Origin: Pigmentiphaga daeguensis
GTDB lineage: Bacteria > Pseudomonadota > Gammaproteobacteria > Burkholderiales > Burkholderiaceae_B
Assembly (NCBI RefSeq): GCF_039523035.1
Contig: NZ_BAAAEN010000020.1
Location: 1-64,000 of the forward strand
Length of the DNA stretch: 64,000 bases
Direction: 5' to 3'
The position numbers and the translations under genes were made by a program. Position 1 is the stretch's first letter. Each line of letters opens with the position of its first letter. Below the pieces are notes generated by a model. It saw nothing but the letters and a program-made list of their open reading frames with translations, ran no database searches and was not told where the DNA came from. Positions 24,481 to 33,189 of this stretch are shown piece by piece.

Positions 24481-25512
24481 ATGAACACCAGCGAGGCAAG
24501 GCTCGTGCTGGAGACTGCGCTCTTGTGCGCGCAGGAACCGTTGCAATTGTCGGAACTGCGCAAGCTGTTCGCCGACGAGGTCGGCAACGACACGATACGC
24601 GGCCTGTTGCAGGACATTCACCAGTCATGGGCCGAGCGAGGCATCGAGCTCGTGGCGCTGGCCAGCGGCTGGCGGTTCCAGAGCCGGCCCTCCATGCGGC
24701 CCTATCTCGAACGGCTCAATCCCGAGCGGCCGCCGAAGTATTCGCGGGCCGTCATGGAAACGCTGGCGATCGTGGCCTACAGGCAACCGGTCACGCGCGG
24801 CGACATCGAGGAAATCCGCGGCGTGACCGTGTCCTCGCAGGTCATCAAGACCCTCGAGGACCGCGGCTGGATCGAGGTGATCGGCCATCGCGACGCGCCC
24901 GGCCGTCCGGCGCTGTTCGGCACGACGCGACATTTCCTGGACGACCTGGGGCTGAAGGCGCTGGACGAGCTGCCGCCCCTGGAGTCCGCCGAATCCGTGG
25001 CCGCGTTGAGCGGGCTGGACGGATCCGGAGACCTGTCCCTGGCGGTGGACGGGGCCGAGCAGGACATCCCGGGCGAGGCCTCGGCGGCTGCCAATGATGA
25101 CGCGGCCGCGGAGGCCGCCGGAGCCGGCGAAACGCGCGAGGCCGCCGTTGAAGAAGTGGCCGTCGCCGAGGGCGCGGCCACCGTCGAGGAAGCGGCCGCA
25201 GCGGATGAATGGACTGCCGTTGACGAGGTGGTCGCCGCGGAGGATGTGGCCGTCGCCGATGAGGTGACTGTCGCCGATGAAGTAGCCGTCGTCGAAGGCG
25301 CCGACTCCGGCGGCGCCGGGGCGGACGATGCTTCTGCCCAGGCGGCGCAGGCCCGGGAGCCGGTGGGCGAGGAAATCGCCGCCGGCGATGCGGCGGACGA
25401 GTCCGCCAGCCAGCAGGAAACCGAAATGCAAGCGCCCGACGCCGAGCCGGCGCCGAGTGTCGAGGACGAGGAGTCCTCGGTTACGAAGACAAGCAACCAA
25501 GACCATACATGA
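24481..25512 (+). CDS. scpB: Segregation and condensation protein ScpB with acidic tail
   Basis: The winged-helix (kite) partner of SMC-ScpA in chromosome condensation. The conserved part (about 1-175) includes VLETALLCAQEPL, RPPKYSRAVMETLAIVAYRQPVTR (key motif LAIVAYRQP) and GWIEVIGHRDAPGRPALFGTT. From about 180 to 343 there is a low-complexity Ala/Val/Glu/Asp tail with near-repeats such as VADEV and VEEA, strongly acidic and probably disordered; typical ScpB ends near 200. scpA is not upstream, as it often is. The last bases overlap rluB (ATGA). Confidence 0.9.
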   Translation: MNTSEARLVLETALLCAQEPLQLSELRKLFADEVGNDTIRGLLQDIHQSWAERGIELVALASGWRFQSRPSMRPYLERLNPERPPKYSRAVMETLAIVAYRQPVTRGDIEEIRGVTVSSQVIKTLEDRGWIEVIGHRDAPGRPALFGTTRHFLDDLGLKALDELPPLESAESVAALSGLDGSGDLSLAVDGAEQDIPGEASAAANDDAAAEAAGAGETREAAVEEVAVAEGAATVEEAAAADEWTAVDEVVAAEDVAVADEVTVADEVAVVEGADSGGAGADDASAQAAQAREPVGEEIAAGDAADESASQQETEMQAPDAEPAPSVEDEESSVTKTSNQDHT

Positions 25513-27266
25513 ACGAAACCACGCACGATATGCCCCCCGCCGAAAGCGTGGAGGCGTCCGCTCCGTTGGAGGCAGGTGCGCCCACGCAGGAAAAGGCCCG
25601 GGGCCGGCGGAATTTGCGTACGCCTTTCCGTCGGCGCCGTCCGGCCGATGAGGCTGCTCCGGAAGCGGGGGCCCCGGCCGAGGCGCCTGCCGCCGAAGAC
25701 GGCCAGGCTACGCTGTTTCCCGCCGAAGCCAAGCCGCCGCGCCGCAAGCCGCGCGAGGCGAAGGGTGCCCAGGATGCCAAGGGCCCCAGGGGCGCCAAGG
25801 GTCCGAAGCCACCGCAGCAGCGGCGCGCGGGGCAGAAGCGCCGCGAGGCGGGTGTCCAGGCCGATGACGGCGCCCAGATGGCGCTGCCCGAACTGAGTCC
25901 CGAGGAACTGCGCGCGGCCGAGAAAGAGGCCGAACAGGCGCTGTCCTTCCTCGACAAGGCCCCCGACCTCAAGCGCCGCCTGGGCAAGTACCTGTCCAGC
26001 GAGGCCGTCATGCCCAAGCTGCACAAGGTGCTGGCCGATGCCGGCATCGGGTCGCGGCGCGAAATGGAAGAGCTGATCGTGGCCGGCCGGGTGTCGGTCA
26101 ATGGCGAGCCCGCCCACATCGGGCAGCGCGTGGCGCCCAATGACCAGGTGCGCGTGAACGGCAAGCTGGTGCAGCGGCGCCATACCTCGCGTCCGCCGCG
26201 GGTCGTGCTCTACCACAAGCCCGCGGGCGAGATCGTCACCCAGGACGACCCCGAGGGCCGTGCCACGGTGTTCTCGCGGCTGCCCAAGATCAAGAACGGC
26301 AAATGGCTGTCGGTCGGCCGGCTGGACCTGAACACCGAGGGCCTGCTGATCTTCACGACCTCCGGCGACCTGGCCAACCGCCTCAGCCATCCCCGCTATG
26401 GGCAGGAGCGCGAATATGCGGTGCGCGTGCTGGGCGAGATGACCGACGAGCAGCGCCGGGCGCTGGTCGAGGGCGTGCAGCTGGATGACGGCATGGCCGC
26501 GTTCGGTTCCCTGGACTACCTGGGCGGCGACGGCAGCAACCGCTGGTACCGCGTCACGCTGCAGGAAGGCCGCAATCGCGAAGTGCGGCGCATGTTCGAG
26601 TCGCAGGGCGTGGTGGTAAGCCGCCTGCTGCGTACCCGCTTCGGTGACGTGTCCCTGCCGCGCAACCTGCGCCGCGGACGGTGGGAGGAGCTCGATCCTT
26701 CGCTGGTGACGGCGTTGCAGGTCCAGCTGGGCCTGGTCCGCGCGGACGACGAGGAAGGCGGGCGCCGGGGACGGCGCAGCACGCAGCCCGTATCGCACGA
26801 GGCTGCGCTGCCCCCGGGGTTCGGTACGCTGGAGCAGAACGGCATGCATGGCGCCCGGGTCGGCCGCAAGGGGCGCATCCAGGGCGGCAAGGCCGCCATG
26901 CCGGGAGTGGGGCAGAGTTTCCCCTCCGACCCCTATGGCACGGGCCAGAGTTTCGCGGGCGGCCTGCCCAATGGACACCCCCACGGTGGTGCCGAGCGCG
27001 CCGGCGGACCCGGCGGCCGCAAGCACGGCAAGAAAGGCCCGGCCCGTCCGGGGGCGCGGCCCGACGGCCGCAAGCCCGAGGCCGGGGCGGCGGCCGGTCG
27101 CCGCGCCCAGCGCGGCCGGGGCAAGGGCGGCAACGGTCCCAAGGCGGGGAAGGGCGCCGGTCGTGGCGCCGGCGAAGATCGCCAGCCTCGCAGCGCTTCG
27201 GCGCACGAGTCCCACCTGGGATTCCTGGGCGGAGCGAACGGACGGGCACGCCGGGGCCGCGGCTAG
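25509..27266 (+). CDS. rluB: 23S rRNA pseudouridine synthase (RluB type) with long basic extensions
   Basis: Isomerises a uridine in 23S rRNA helix 90-92 (position 2605 in E. coli numbering) if it follows the family. The 585-aa protein has a disordered Lys/Pro/Ala N-terminus (about 1-165). An S4 RNA-binding domain follows (about 168-225, KVLADAGIGSRREMEELI), then the RsuA/RluB catalytic domain with GRLDLNTEGLLIF, where the Asp near 271 is catalytic. A Gly/Lys/Arg-rich tail spans about 415-585. E. coli RluB is about half this length. It starts inside the scpB stop codon. The basic tails probably bind rRNA; the acidic ScpB tail is translated next to them. Confidence 0.9.
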   Translation: MNETTHDMPPAESVEASAPLEAGAPTQEKARGRRNLRTPFRRRRPADEAAPEAGAPAEAPAAEDGQATLFPAEAKPPRRKPREAKGAQDAKGPRGAKGPKPPQQRRAGQKRREAGVQADDGAQMALPELSPEELRAAEKEAEQALSFLDKAPDLKRRLGKYLSSEAVMPKLHKVLADAGIGSRREMEELIVAGRVSVNGEPAHIGQRVAPNDQVRVNGKLVQRRHTSRPPRVVLYHKPAGEIVTQDDPEGRATVFSRLPKIKNGKWLSVGRLDLNTEGLLIFTTSGDLANRLSHPRYGQEREYAVRVLGEMTDEQRRALVEGVQLDDGMAAFGSLDYLGGDGSNRWYRVTLQEGRNREVRRMFESQGVVVSRLLRTRFGDVSLPRNLRRGRWEELDPSLVTALQVQLGLVRADDEEGGRRGRRSTQPVSHEAALPPGFGTLEQNGMHGARVGRKGRIQGGKAAMPGVGQSFPSDPYGTGQSFAGGLPNGHPHGGAERAGGPGGRKHGKKGPARPGARPDGRKPEAGAAAGRRAQRGRGKGGNGPKAGKGAGRGAGEDRQPRSASAHESHLGFLGGANGRARRGRG

Positions 27267-27295
27267 GCCTCTCCTGTGGCGCGGTGGCCATTGGC

Positions 27296-27324
27296 TTGAA
27301 AAAAAGGCCGATTTGGCTTAACAT
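27296..27324 (+). promoter_or_regulatory. Promoter of the rimP-nusA-infB operon
   Basis: TTGAAA (27296-27301), a 17-base spacer and TAACAT (27319-27324) lie 30 bases past the rluB stop. Spacing is ideal and both hexamers differ little from consensus. Confidence 0.75.
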
Positions 27325-27725
27325 CTACAGGCTAGACACCGCGTTTAGGGTTCAGTGCGCGAACAGGGCACTTTTCGAGCCGGTCTCCACCTTGCGCGAT
27401 GGCTGTCCGACGTTTTGCGTGGGCGGCTGGTGTGTTGTAGGGCAGGAGGGTTCTCCGGTTGAAAGGCGGCTTGCGGCATTCGTGCCCGAAGGCTGGTCCC
27501 CGGTTGAGTCCTCCGACAACAGAACAGGCGGTCGTTCGGACCTCGCGGCGCGTAAGCGCGCGATCCGGGCGATGTCGCAAAATGGGCTGGGCCGTGCAGC
27601 CCATTTTTTTTTGGTTTTCCGGTTCGTGTCCGTCGGATCCCTGGCCAGCGCCGGGCGACGGGCCACGGCCGATACACGGCGGCATGCCAGGCATGCCGTT
27701 CACGAACGAGGGCGCATAACGAGGC
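27325..27725 (+). promoter_or_regulatory. Long leader of rimP with an internal terminator (attenuator candidate)
   Basis: About 400 nt between promoter and rimP, with no supported gene. It contains an intrinsic terminator at 27582-27611, upstream of the whole operon. Two tandem perfect palindromes, GGCATGCC at 27681-27688 and 27690-27697, lie 29 bases before the rimP start. The first 260 nt could form a structured RNA acting on the terminator, or be a separate small RNA. Confidence 0.55.
27582..27611 (+). terminator. Intrinsic terminator inside the rimP leader
   Basis: A perfect 8-bp stem ATGGGCTG (27582-27589) / CAGCCCAT (27597-27604) with a 7-base loop is followed at once by eight T residues. 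This is a textbook rho-independent terminator placed about 115 bases before the rimP start codon, in the sense direction. Confidence 0.85.
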
Positions 27726-28235
27726 ATGGCAGATCTTTTTCAGCTTACCGAACAATCCCTGGCGGGCCTGGGGGTTGAACTGGTCGACGTGGAACGCGCC
27801 GGGCAGGGGCTGCTGCGTGTCACGATAGATCGCGAAGGCGGGGTGCGCATCGAGGACTGCGAGGCGGTCTCCCGGCAGTTGTCGCGCGTCTACGAGGTCG
27901 AGAACATCGACTACGCGCGGCTGGAAGTCGGTTCCCCCGGCACCGACCGGCCGCTGCGCACCGCCAGGGACTTCATCCGGTTCGCCGGCGAGCGCGCGCA
28001 GGTCAAGCTGCGCCTGCCGTTCGAGGGACGCAAGGTTTTCGCCGGCACGCTGGTCGTTCCGGAAGCCGATCCGGCCGCGCAGGCGGATGGGGCAGACAAG
28101 GGCGCCGAACCCGAGACGTTCGGCATCGAATTCGAAGCAAAGGAAGGGGATATCCAGGTATTGCGGTTCACGCTCGACGAGATCGAGCGGGCCAAGCTGG
28201 ATCCGGTTCTGAATTTCAGGGGCAAAAAGCGATGA
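27726..28235 (+). CDS. rimP: Ribosome maturation factor RimP
   Basis: Needed for assembly of the 30S subunit. The 169-aa protein has the N-terminal alpha/beta domain with GLGVELVDVERAG and VTIDREGG, the conserved LEVGSPGTDRPL near 73-84, and a C-terminal SH3-like domain split by an Asp/Ala-rich insertion (about 116-138, DPAAQADGADKG). The final segment VLRFTLDEIERAKLDPVLNF is standard. It overlaps nusA by four bases (ATGA). It sits behind the leader with the internal terminator. Confidence 0.95.
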   Translation: MADLFQLTEQSLAGLGVELVDVERAGQGLLRVTIDREGGVRIEDCEAVSRQLSRVYEVENIDYARLEVGSPGTDRPLRTARDFIRFAGERAQVKLRLPFEGRKVFAGTLVVPEADPAAQADGADKGAEPETFGIEFEAKEGDIQVLRFTLDEIERAKLDPVLNFRGKKR

Positions 28236-29710
28236 GCCGCGAGATTCTGTTGTTGGTGGACGCGCTGGCGCGCGAGAAGAACGTCACGCGCGACGTGGTG
28301 TTCGGTGCTCTCGAGAGCGCGCTGGCCTCCGCCATGAAGAAGCTCTACAAAGAGGATGTCGACATTCGTGTCGCGATCGACCGCGAGACGGGCGACCATG
28401 AGGCGTTCCGCCGCTGGCTGGTCGTGCCCGACGAGGCCGGCCTGCAGATGCCCGACCAGCAGACGCTGCTGTCGGAAGCGCGCGAGGTCGTGCCCAACAT
28501 CGAGCTGGACGAATACATCGAAGAGCCGCTCGAGCCCATCGAGTTCGGCCGCATCGGCGCGCAGGCCGCCAAGCAGGTCATCCTGCAGCGGATCCGCGAC
28601 GCCGAGCGCGAGCAACTGCTGAACGATTTCCTGGAGCGCGGCGAGTCGATCGTGTCCGGCACCATCAAGCGCATGGACAAGGGCGACGCCATCGTCGAGA
28701 TCGGCAAGGTCGAGGCGCGCCTGCCGCGTTCGGAAATGATCCCCAAGGAAAACCTGCGCGTGGGCGACCGCGTGCGTGCCTACCTGAAGGGCATCGACCG
28801 CCAGGCCCGCGGCCAGCAGATCATCCTGTCGCGCGCCACGCCGCTGTTCATCGCCCAGCTGTTCGAGAACGAAGTGCCCGAGATCGAGCAGGGCCTGCTC
28901 GAGCTCAAGGGCGCGGCCCGGGATCCCGGCGTGCGCGCCAAGATCGCCGTGGTCGCCCACGACCGCCGCATCGACCCGATCGGCACCTGCGTCGGCATGC
29001 GCGGTTCGCGCGTGCAGGCGGTGCGCAACGAGCTGGGCGGTGAGCAGGTCGATATCGTGCTATGGTCCGAGGATCCTGCGCAGTTCGTGATCGGCGCGCT
29101 GGCGCCGGCCAACGTCCAGTCCATCGTGGTCGACGAAGACCGCCATGCCATGGACGTGGTGGTCGACGAGGACAACCTGGCGATCGCCATCGGCCGCAGC
29201 GGCCAGAACGTACGCCTGGCGTCCGAGCTGACCGGCTGGCAGATCAACATCATGACGCCTGACGAAAGCCAGGCCAAGCAGGAGCAGGAGCACAGCTCCC
29301 TGCGCCAAACCTTCATGTCCAAGCTGGACGTCGACCAGGAAGTGGCCGACATCCTGATCGAGGAAGGCTTCACGGGCCTGGAGGAAATCGCCTACGTGCC
29401 GATCCAGGAACTGCTGGAAATCGAAGCCTTCGACGAGGACACGATCAACGAACTGCGCAATCGTGCCCGCAACGCCTTGCTGACCGAGGCCATCGCGCAG
29501 GAAGAGCGGGTCGAGACCGCGCAGGATCTGCTGAGTCTGGAAGGCGTGACGCCCGAACTGGCCGCCAAGCTGGCGGAGGGGCAGGTGCTCACGCGCGACG
29601 ACCTGGCGGACCTGTCCGTCGACGAACTGATCGAGTTGACCGGCATCGATGAAGAGCAGGCCAAGCAGCTCATCGTCCGTGCGCGCGCGCACTGGTTCGA
29701 GCAGGCTTGA
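28232..29710 (+). CDS. nusA: Transcription termination/antitermination protein NusA
   Basis: Binds RNA polymerase and nascent RNA to control pausing, termination and antitermination. The 492-aa protein has the N-terminal polymerase-binding domain (about 1-130), an S1 domain (about 135-200, SGTIKRMDKGDAIVEIG) and two KH domains (about 200-345, GTCVGMRGSRVQAVRNELGG with motif GMRGSRVQ). Two C-terminal acidic repeats with helix-hairpin-helix motifs follow, as in E. coli (about 350-492). The start overlaps rimP, and infB follows after 44 bases. Confidence 0.97.
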   Translation: MSREILLLVDALAREKNVTRDVVFGALESALASAMKKLYKEDVDIRVAIDRETGDHEAFRRWLVVPDEAGLQMPDQQTLLSEAREVVPNIELDEYIEEPLEPIEFGRIGAQAAKQVILQRIRDAEREQLLNDFLERGESIVSGTIKRMDKGDAIVEIGKVEARLPRSEMIPKENLRVGDRVRAYLKGIDRQARGQQIILSRATPLFIAQLFENEVPEIEQGLLELKGAARDPGVRAKIAVVAHDRRIDPIGTCVGMRGSRVQAVRNELGGEQVDIVLWSEDPAQFVIGALAPANVQSIVVDEDRHAMDVVVDEDNLAIAIGRSGQNVRLASELTGWQINIMTPDESQAKQEQEHSSLRQTFMSKLDVDQEVADILIEEGFTGLEEIAYVPIQELLEIEAFDEDTINELRNRARNALLTEAIAQEERVETAQDLLSLEGVTPELAAKLAEGQVLTRDDLADLSVDELIELTGIDEEQAKQLIVRARAHWFEQA

Positions 29711-29754
29711 GTTTGCCCATACCGTCGATCAGCCACACCGGGGAAGAGAAACGA

Positions 29755-32673
29755 ATGTCGAGTAACACTGTCGCCCAGTTCGCAACCGAGCTGAAATTGC
29801 CCGCCAACGTACTGCTGGAGCAGCTGCGCGCCGCGGGAGTAAGCATCAAGTCGGTCGACGATACCGTCACCGAAAGCGACAAGGCACAACTGCTCGAATC
29901 GTTGCGCCGTGCCCATGGTGCGTCCGAAGACCGCAAGAAGATCACGGTCACCCGCAAGCAGACGTCCGAGATCAAGCAGGCCGATGCGACCGGCAAGGCC
30001 CGCACGATCCAGGTCGAGGTGCGCAAGAAGCGCGTCTTCATCAAGCGCGACGCGGGCGACGGCGCCGAACTGGAAACCAGCCAGGCGCGCCCCGAGGACG
30101 AGGCGCGCGCCAGCCAGGCGGAAGCCGAGGCCCAGGAAGCCGCGCGTCTCGAGCGCGAGCAGCAGGAGGCGCAGGCGCGCGAGCGTGCCGAAGCCGAGGA
30201 ACGCGAGCGCCGCGAGGCCGAGGCGCGCCTGCGCGAAGTCGAGGAACAGGCCCGCCTGGCCGCCGAGCGCGCGGCCAAGGAAGCCGAGGAAGCCGCGGCC
30301 GAAGCCGAGAAAGCCAAGCGTGCCGCCGCCGAGGCAGCCGCTGCCCAATCTACCCACCCTGCCGTGCCCGAGGGAGGGGCTGCAGTGAGCGATGTCGTAG
30401 CAAACCAGGCTGCGTCGAGCGCCGAGGCGGCGCGCGTCAAGGCCGAAGAGGCCCGCAAGAAGGCGGAAGAAATGCGCAAGGCCGACGCCAAGGCCGCCGA
30501 GGCGCGCGACAAGGCGCGCCGCGCCGCCGAAGCCGAGGCCGCCGCGTTGCGCGAGATGCTGAGCCGTCCGCGCAACAAGGTCCTGCACGCTCCGCAACCG
30601 GCGCCCGCGCCGGCTGCCGCCCCGACGGCGCCGATCGCCGGTACGCTGCACAAGCCGGCCGCGAAGGCCGCTGCCGGCCAGGACAACAAGGCAGCCGCCG
30701 CGCCGGCCGCCAAGAAGGACGACAACAAGGCCGCGCCGGGCAAGAAGGTCCTGAAGGCCGGGGCCGTCGCCTCGACCTGGTCCGACGATGCCTCGCGCAA
30801 GAAGGGCCTGAAGACCCGCGGCGACGCGACCGCCGGCGCGAGCCGCGACGGCTGGCGCGGCGGTGGCCGCGGTGGCCGCAACCGTCACCAGGACCAGAAG
30901 GCGCAGCAGGTGGTCGAGAACATCGTGCGCGAAGTGCACGTGCCCGAGACCATTTCGGTGGCCGACCTGGCCCACAAGATGGCGGTCAAGGCGGCCGAGG
31001 TCATCAAGGTCCTGATGAAGATGGGCCAGATGGTCACCATCAACCAGGTGCTGGACCAGGAAACGGCGATGATCGTGGTCGAGGAACTCGGCCACACCGC
31101 GATCGCGGCCAAGCTGGACGATCCCGAGGCCTTCCTGGACCAGGCGCCGGCCACCGATGCCGTGGAGATGCCGCGTGCGCCGGTGGTGACCGTCATGGGC
31201 CACGTCGACCACGGCAAGACCTCGCTGCTGGACTACATCCGCCGCGCCAAGGTCGCCTCGGGCGAAGCGGGCGGGATCACGCAGCACATCGGCGCCTACC
31301 ACGTGGAAACCGAGCGTGGCGTGGTGACCTTCCTGGATACCCCGGGCCACGAGGCGTTCACCGCCATGCGGGCGCGCGGCGCCCAGGCCACGGACATCGT
31401 GATCCTGGTGGTGGCGGCCGATGACGGCGTCATGCCCCAGACCAAGGAAGCGATCCACCATGCCAAGGCGGCGGGCGTGCCCATCGTGGTGGCGATCAAC
31501 AAGATCGACAAGCCCGAGAGCAACCCCGATCGCGTCAAGCAGGAACTGGTGGCCGAGGAAGTCGTGCCGGAAGAGTACGGCGGCGATTCGCCCTTCGTGC
31601 CCGTGTCGGCCAAGACCGGCGCCGGCATCGACGAACTGCTCGAACAGGTGCTGCTGCAGGCCGAAGTCCTGGAACTGAAGGCGCCCGTCGATGCGCCGGC
31701 CAAGGGCCTGGTCATCGAAGCCAAGCTGGACAAGGGCCGCGGCCCGGTCGCCACCATCCTGGTCCAGAGCGGCACGCTCAAGCGCGGCGACGCCGTGCTG
31801 GCCGGCGCGAGCTTCGGCCGGGTGCGCGCGATGCTGGACGAAGTGGGCAAGCCGATCGCCGAGGCCGGCCCGTCCATTCCCGTCGAGATCCAGGGCCTGA
31901 CCGAGGTCCCGGCCGCCGGCGACGAATTGATGGTGCTGAGCGACGAGCGCAAGGCGCGCGAGATCGCGCTGTTCCGCCAGGGCAAGTTCCGCGACGTGAA
32001 GCTGGCCCGCCAGCAGGCCGCGAAGCTGGAATCGCTGTTCGACAACATGGGCGAGGGCGTGCAGACGCTGGCGCTCATCGTCAAGACCGACGTCCAGGGT
32101 TCGCAGGAAGCGCTGGTGCAGGCGCTGACCAAGCTGTCCACCGACGAGGTGCGCGTGCAGGTCGTGCACGCGGCGGTCGGCGGCGTGTCGGAAAGCGACA
32201 TCAACCTGGCCATCGCCTCGAAGGCGGTCGTCATCGGCTTCAACGTGCGGGCGGATGCCAGCGCCAAGAAGCTGGCCGAGAACAACGGCATCGACGTGCG
32301 CTACTACAACATCATCTACGACGCCGTGGATGACGTGAAGTCGGCCATGTCGGGCATGCTGGCCCCCGAGAAGCGCGAGGAGGTCATCGGCCTGGTCGAG
32401 ATCCGCGAGGTCTACAACGTGTCCCGCATCGGCAACATCGCCGGCTGCATGGTGCTCGATGGCGTGGTCCGCCGCAATTCGCAGGTCCGCCTGCTGCGCA
32501 ACAACGTGGTCCAGTGGACCGGCGAGGTCGATTCGCTGCGCCGCTTCAAGGACGACGTGCGCGAGGTCAAGTCCGGCTTCGATTGCGGTATCACGCTGCG
32601 CAACAACAACGACATCGCGATCGGCGACCAGCTCGAGGTGTTCGAGGTGAAGGAAGTGGCGCGTACCCTGTAA
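29755..32673 (+). CDS. infB: Translation initiation factor IF-2
   Basis: GTPase that brings initiator tRNA to the 30S subunit and promotes subunit joining. The 972-aa protein has an N-terminal IF2_N domain (about 1-55), a long charged coiled coil rich in Glu/Ala/Arg (about 110-280), a second IF2_N region (about 390-450) and the G domain from about 480, with GHVDHGKTS, DTPGHEAF and NKIDKPE. Domains II, III (NMGEGVQTLALIVKTDVQGS) and the tRNA-binding domain IV follow. The ATG at 29755 has GGAAGAG upstream; an earlier in-frame TTG at 29707 overlaps nusA but lacks the conserved start. An internal start at 30385 is possible. Confidence 0.96.
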   Translation: MSSNTVAQFATELKLPANVLLEQLRAAGVSIKSVDDTVTESDKAQLLESLRRAHGASEDRKKITVTRKQTSEIKQADATGKARTIQVEVRKKRVFIKRDAGDGAELETSQARPEDEARASQAEAEAQEAARLEREQQEAQARERAEAEERERREAEARLREVEEQARLAAERAAKEAEEAAAEAEKAKRAAAEAAAAQSTHPAVPEGGAAVSDVVANQAASSAEAARVKAEEARKKAEEMRKADAKAAEARDKARRAAEAEAAALREMLSRPRNKVLHAPQPAPAPAAAPTAPIAGTLHKPAAKAAAGQDNKAAAAPAAKKDDNKAAPGKKVLKAGAVASTWSDDASRKKGLKTRGDATAGASRDGWRGGGRGGRNRHQDQKAQQVVENIVREVHVPETISVADLAHKMAVKAAEVIKVLMKMGQMVTINQVLDQETAMIVVEELGHTAIAAKLDDPEAFLDQAPATDAVEMPRAPVVTVMGHVDHGKTSLLDYIRRAKVASGEAGGITQHIGAYHVETERGVVTFLDTPGHEAFTAMRARGAQATDIVILVVAADDGVMPQTKEAIHHAKAAGVPIVVAINKIDKPESNPDRVKQELVAEEVVPEEYGGDSPFVPVSAKTGAGIDELLEQVLLQAEVLELKAPVDAPAKGLVIEAKLDKGRGPVATILVQSGTLKRGDAVLAGASFGRVRAMLDEVGKPIAEAGPSIPVEIQGLTEVPAAGDELMVLSDERKAREIALFRQGKFRDVKLARQQAAKLESLFDNMGEGVQTLALIVKTDVQGSQEALVQALTKLSTDEVRVQVVHAAVGGVSESDINLAIASKAVVIGFNVRADASAKKLAENNGIDVRYYNIIYDAVDDVKSAMSGMLAPEKREEVIGLVEIREVYNVSRIGNIAGCMVLDGVVRRNSQVRLLRNNVVQWTGEVDSLRRFKDDVREVKSGFDCGITLRNNNDIAIGDQLEVFEVKEVARTL
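30371..30387 (+). promoter_or_regulatory. Candidate internal start site for a short IF-2 form
   Basis: A GTG at 30385-30387 (codon 211 of infB) is in frame and is preceded five bases upstream by the strong Shine-Dalgarno-like run AGGGAGGGG (30371-30379). It comes right after a Pro/Gly break in the coiled coil. E. coli makes IF2-2 from an internal in-frame GTG of infB in a similar part of the gene. A short form here would have 762 residues. Confidence 0.5.
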
Positions 32674-32691
32674 AGGGGCACGTGCAGGCAG

Positions 32692-33156
32692 ATGAGTCGT
32701 CACAGGCAGAAGAAGCTCCCCGGCGGCCGCAACCAGCGGCTGGCCGACCAGATCCAGAAGGACCTGGCAGAGATGATCCAGCGCGAGGTCGATACGGCCC
32801 GCGCCGGACTGGTCACGCTCACGGGCGTGGACCTGACGCCGGACTACGCCCATGCCAAGGTGTATTTCACCGTCATGGGCGCCGAGCCGGCCGCGGCCGA
32901 AACCGCGCTGAACGAAAAGGCGGGCTGGCTGCATTCGCTGTTGTTCAAGCGGCTGCATATCCACACCGTCCCCACGCTGCATTTCTTCCACGACCGCCAG
33001 ATGTCGCGCGGCATGGAAATGAACCGGCTGATCGCCCAGGCCAACACGCCGGGCGTCAAGGCCGACGAACTGACCGAATCCGGCCAGACCGGCCAGGACG
33101 AGCGCGAGGGCATCGCGCCGGCAGAACCGTCCGCTCCTGACGACGACCGCGCGTAA
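32692..33156 (+). CDS. rbfA: Ribosome-binding factor A
   Basis: A KH-like protein that binds the 30S subunit during late 16S rRNA maturation. The 154-aa protein opens with a basic stretch, then LADQIQKDLAEMIQREV, VTLTGVDLTPDYAHAKVYFTV (key part LTPDYAHAKVY) and a PTLHFFHDRQMSRGMEMNRLI segment ending the fold near residue 118. A Thr/Glu/Asp-rich tail extends about 35 residues beyond the E. coli protein. It lies 18 bases after infB. Confidence 0.95.
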   Translation: MSRHRQKKLPGGRNQRLADQIQKDLAEMIQREVDTARAGLVTLTGVDLTPDYAHAKVYFTVMGAEPAAAETALNEKAGWLHSLLFKRLHIHTVPTLHFFHDRQMSRGMEMNRLIAQANTPGVKADELTESGQTGQDEREGIAPAEPSAPDDDRA

Positions 33157-33189
33157 GCCGCGCCGCGTCCTTTTTTTCCGACGATTGCG

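Noticed and set aside
24777..27215. Open frame of 812 codons on the minus strand opposite scpB-rluB
   Set aside because: The sense genes have clear motifs; the antisense product is repetitive Ala/Ser/Gly and has no family features.
27459..27719. Small open frames in the rimP leader as possible leader peptides
   Set aside because: They run through the terminator, lack good ribosome sites and have no run of regulatory codons.
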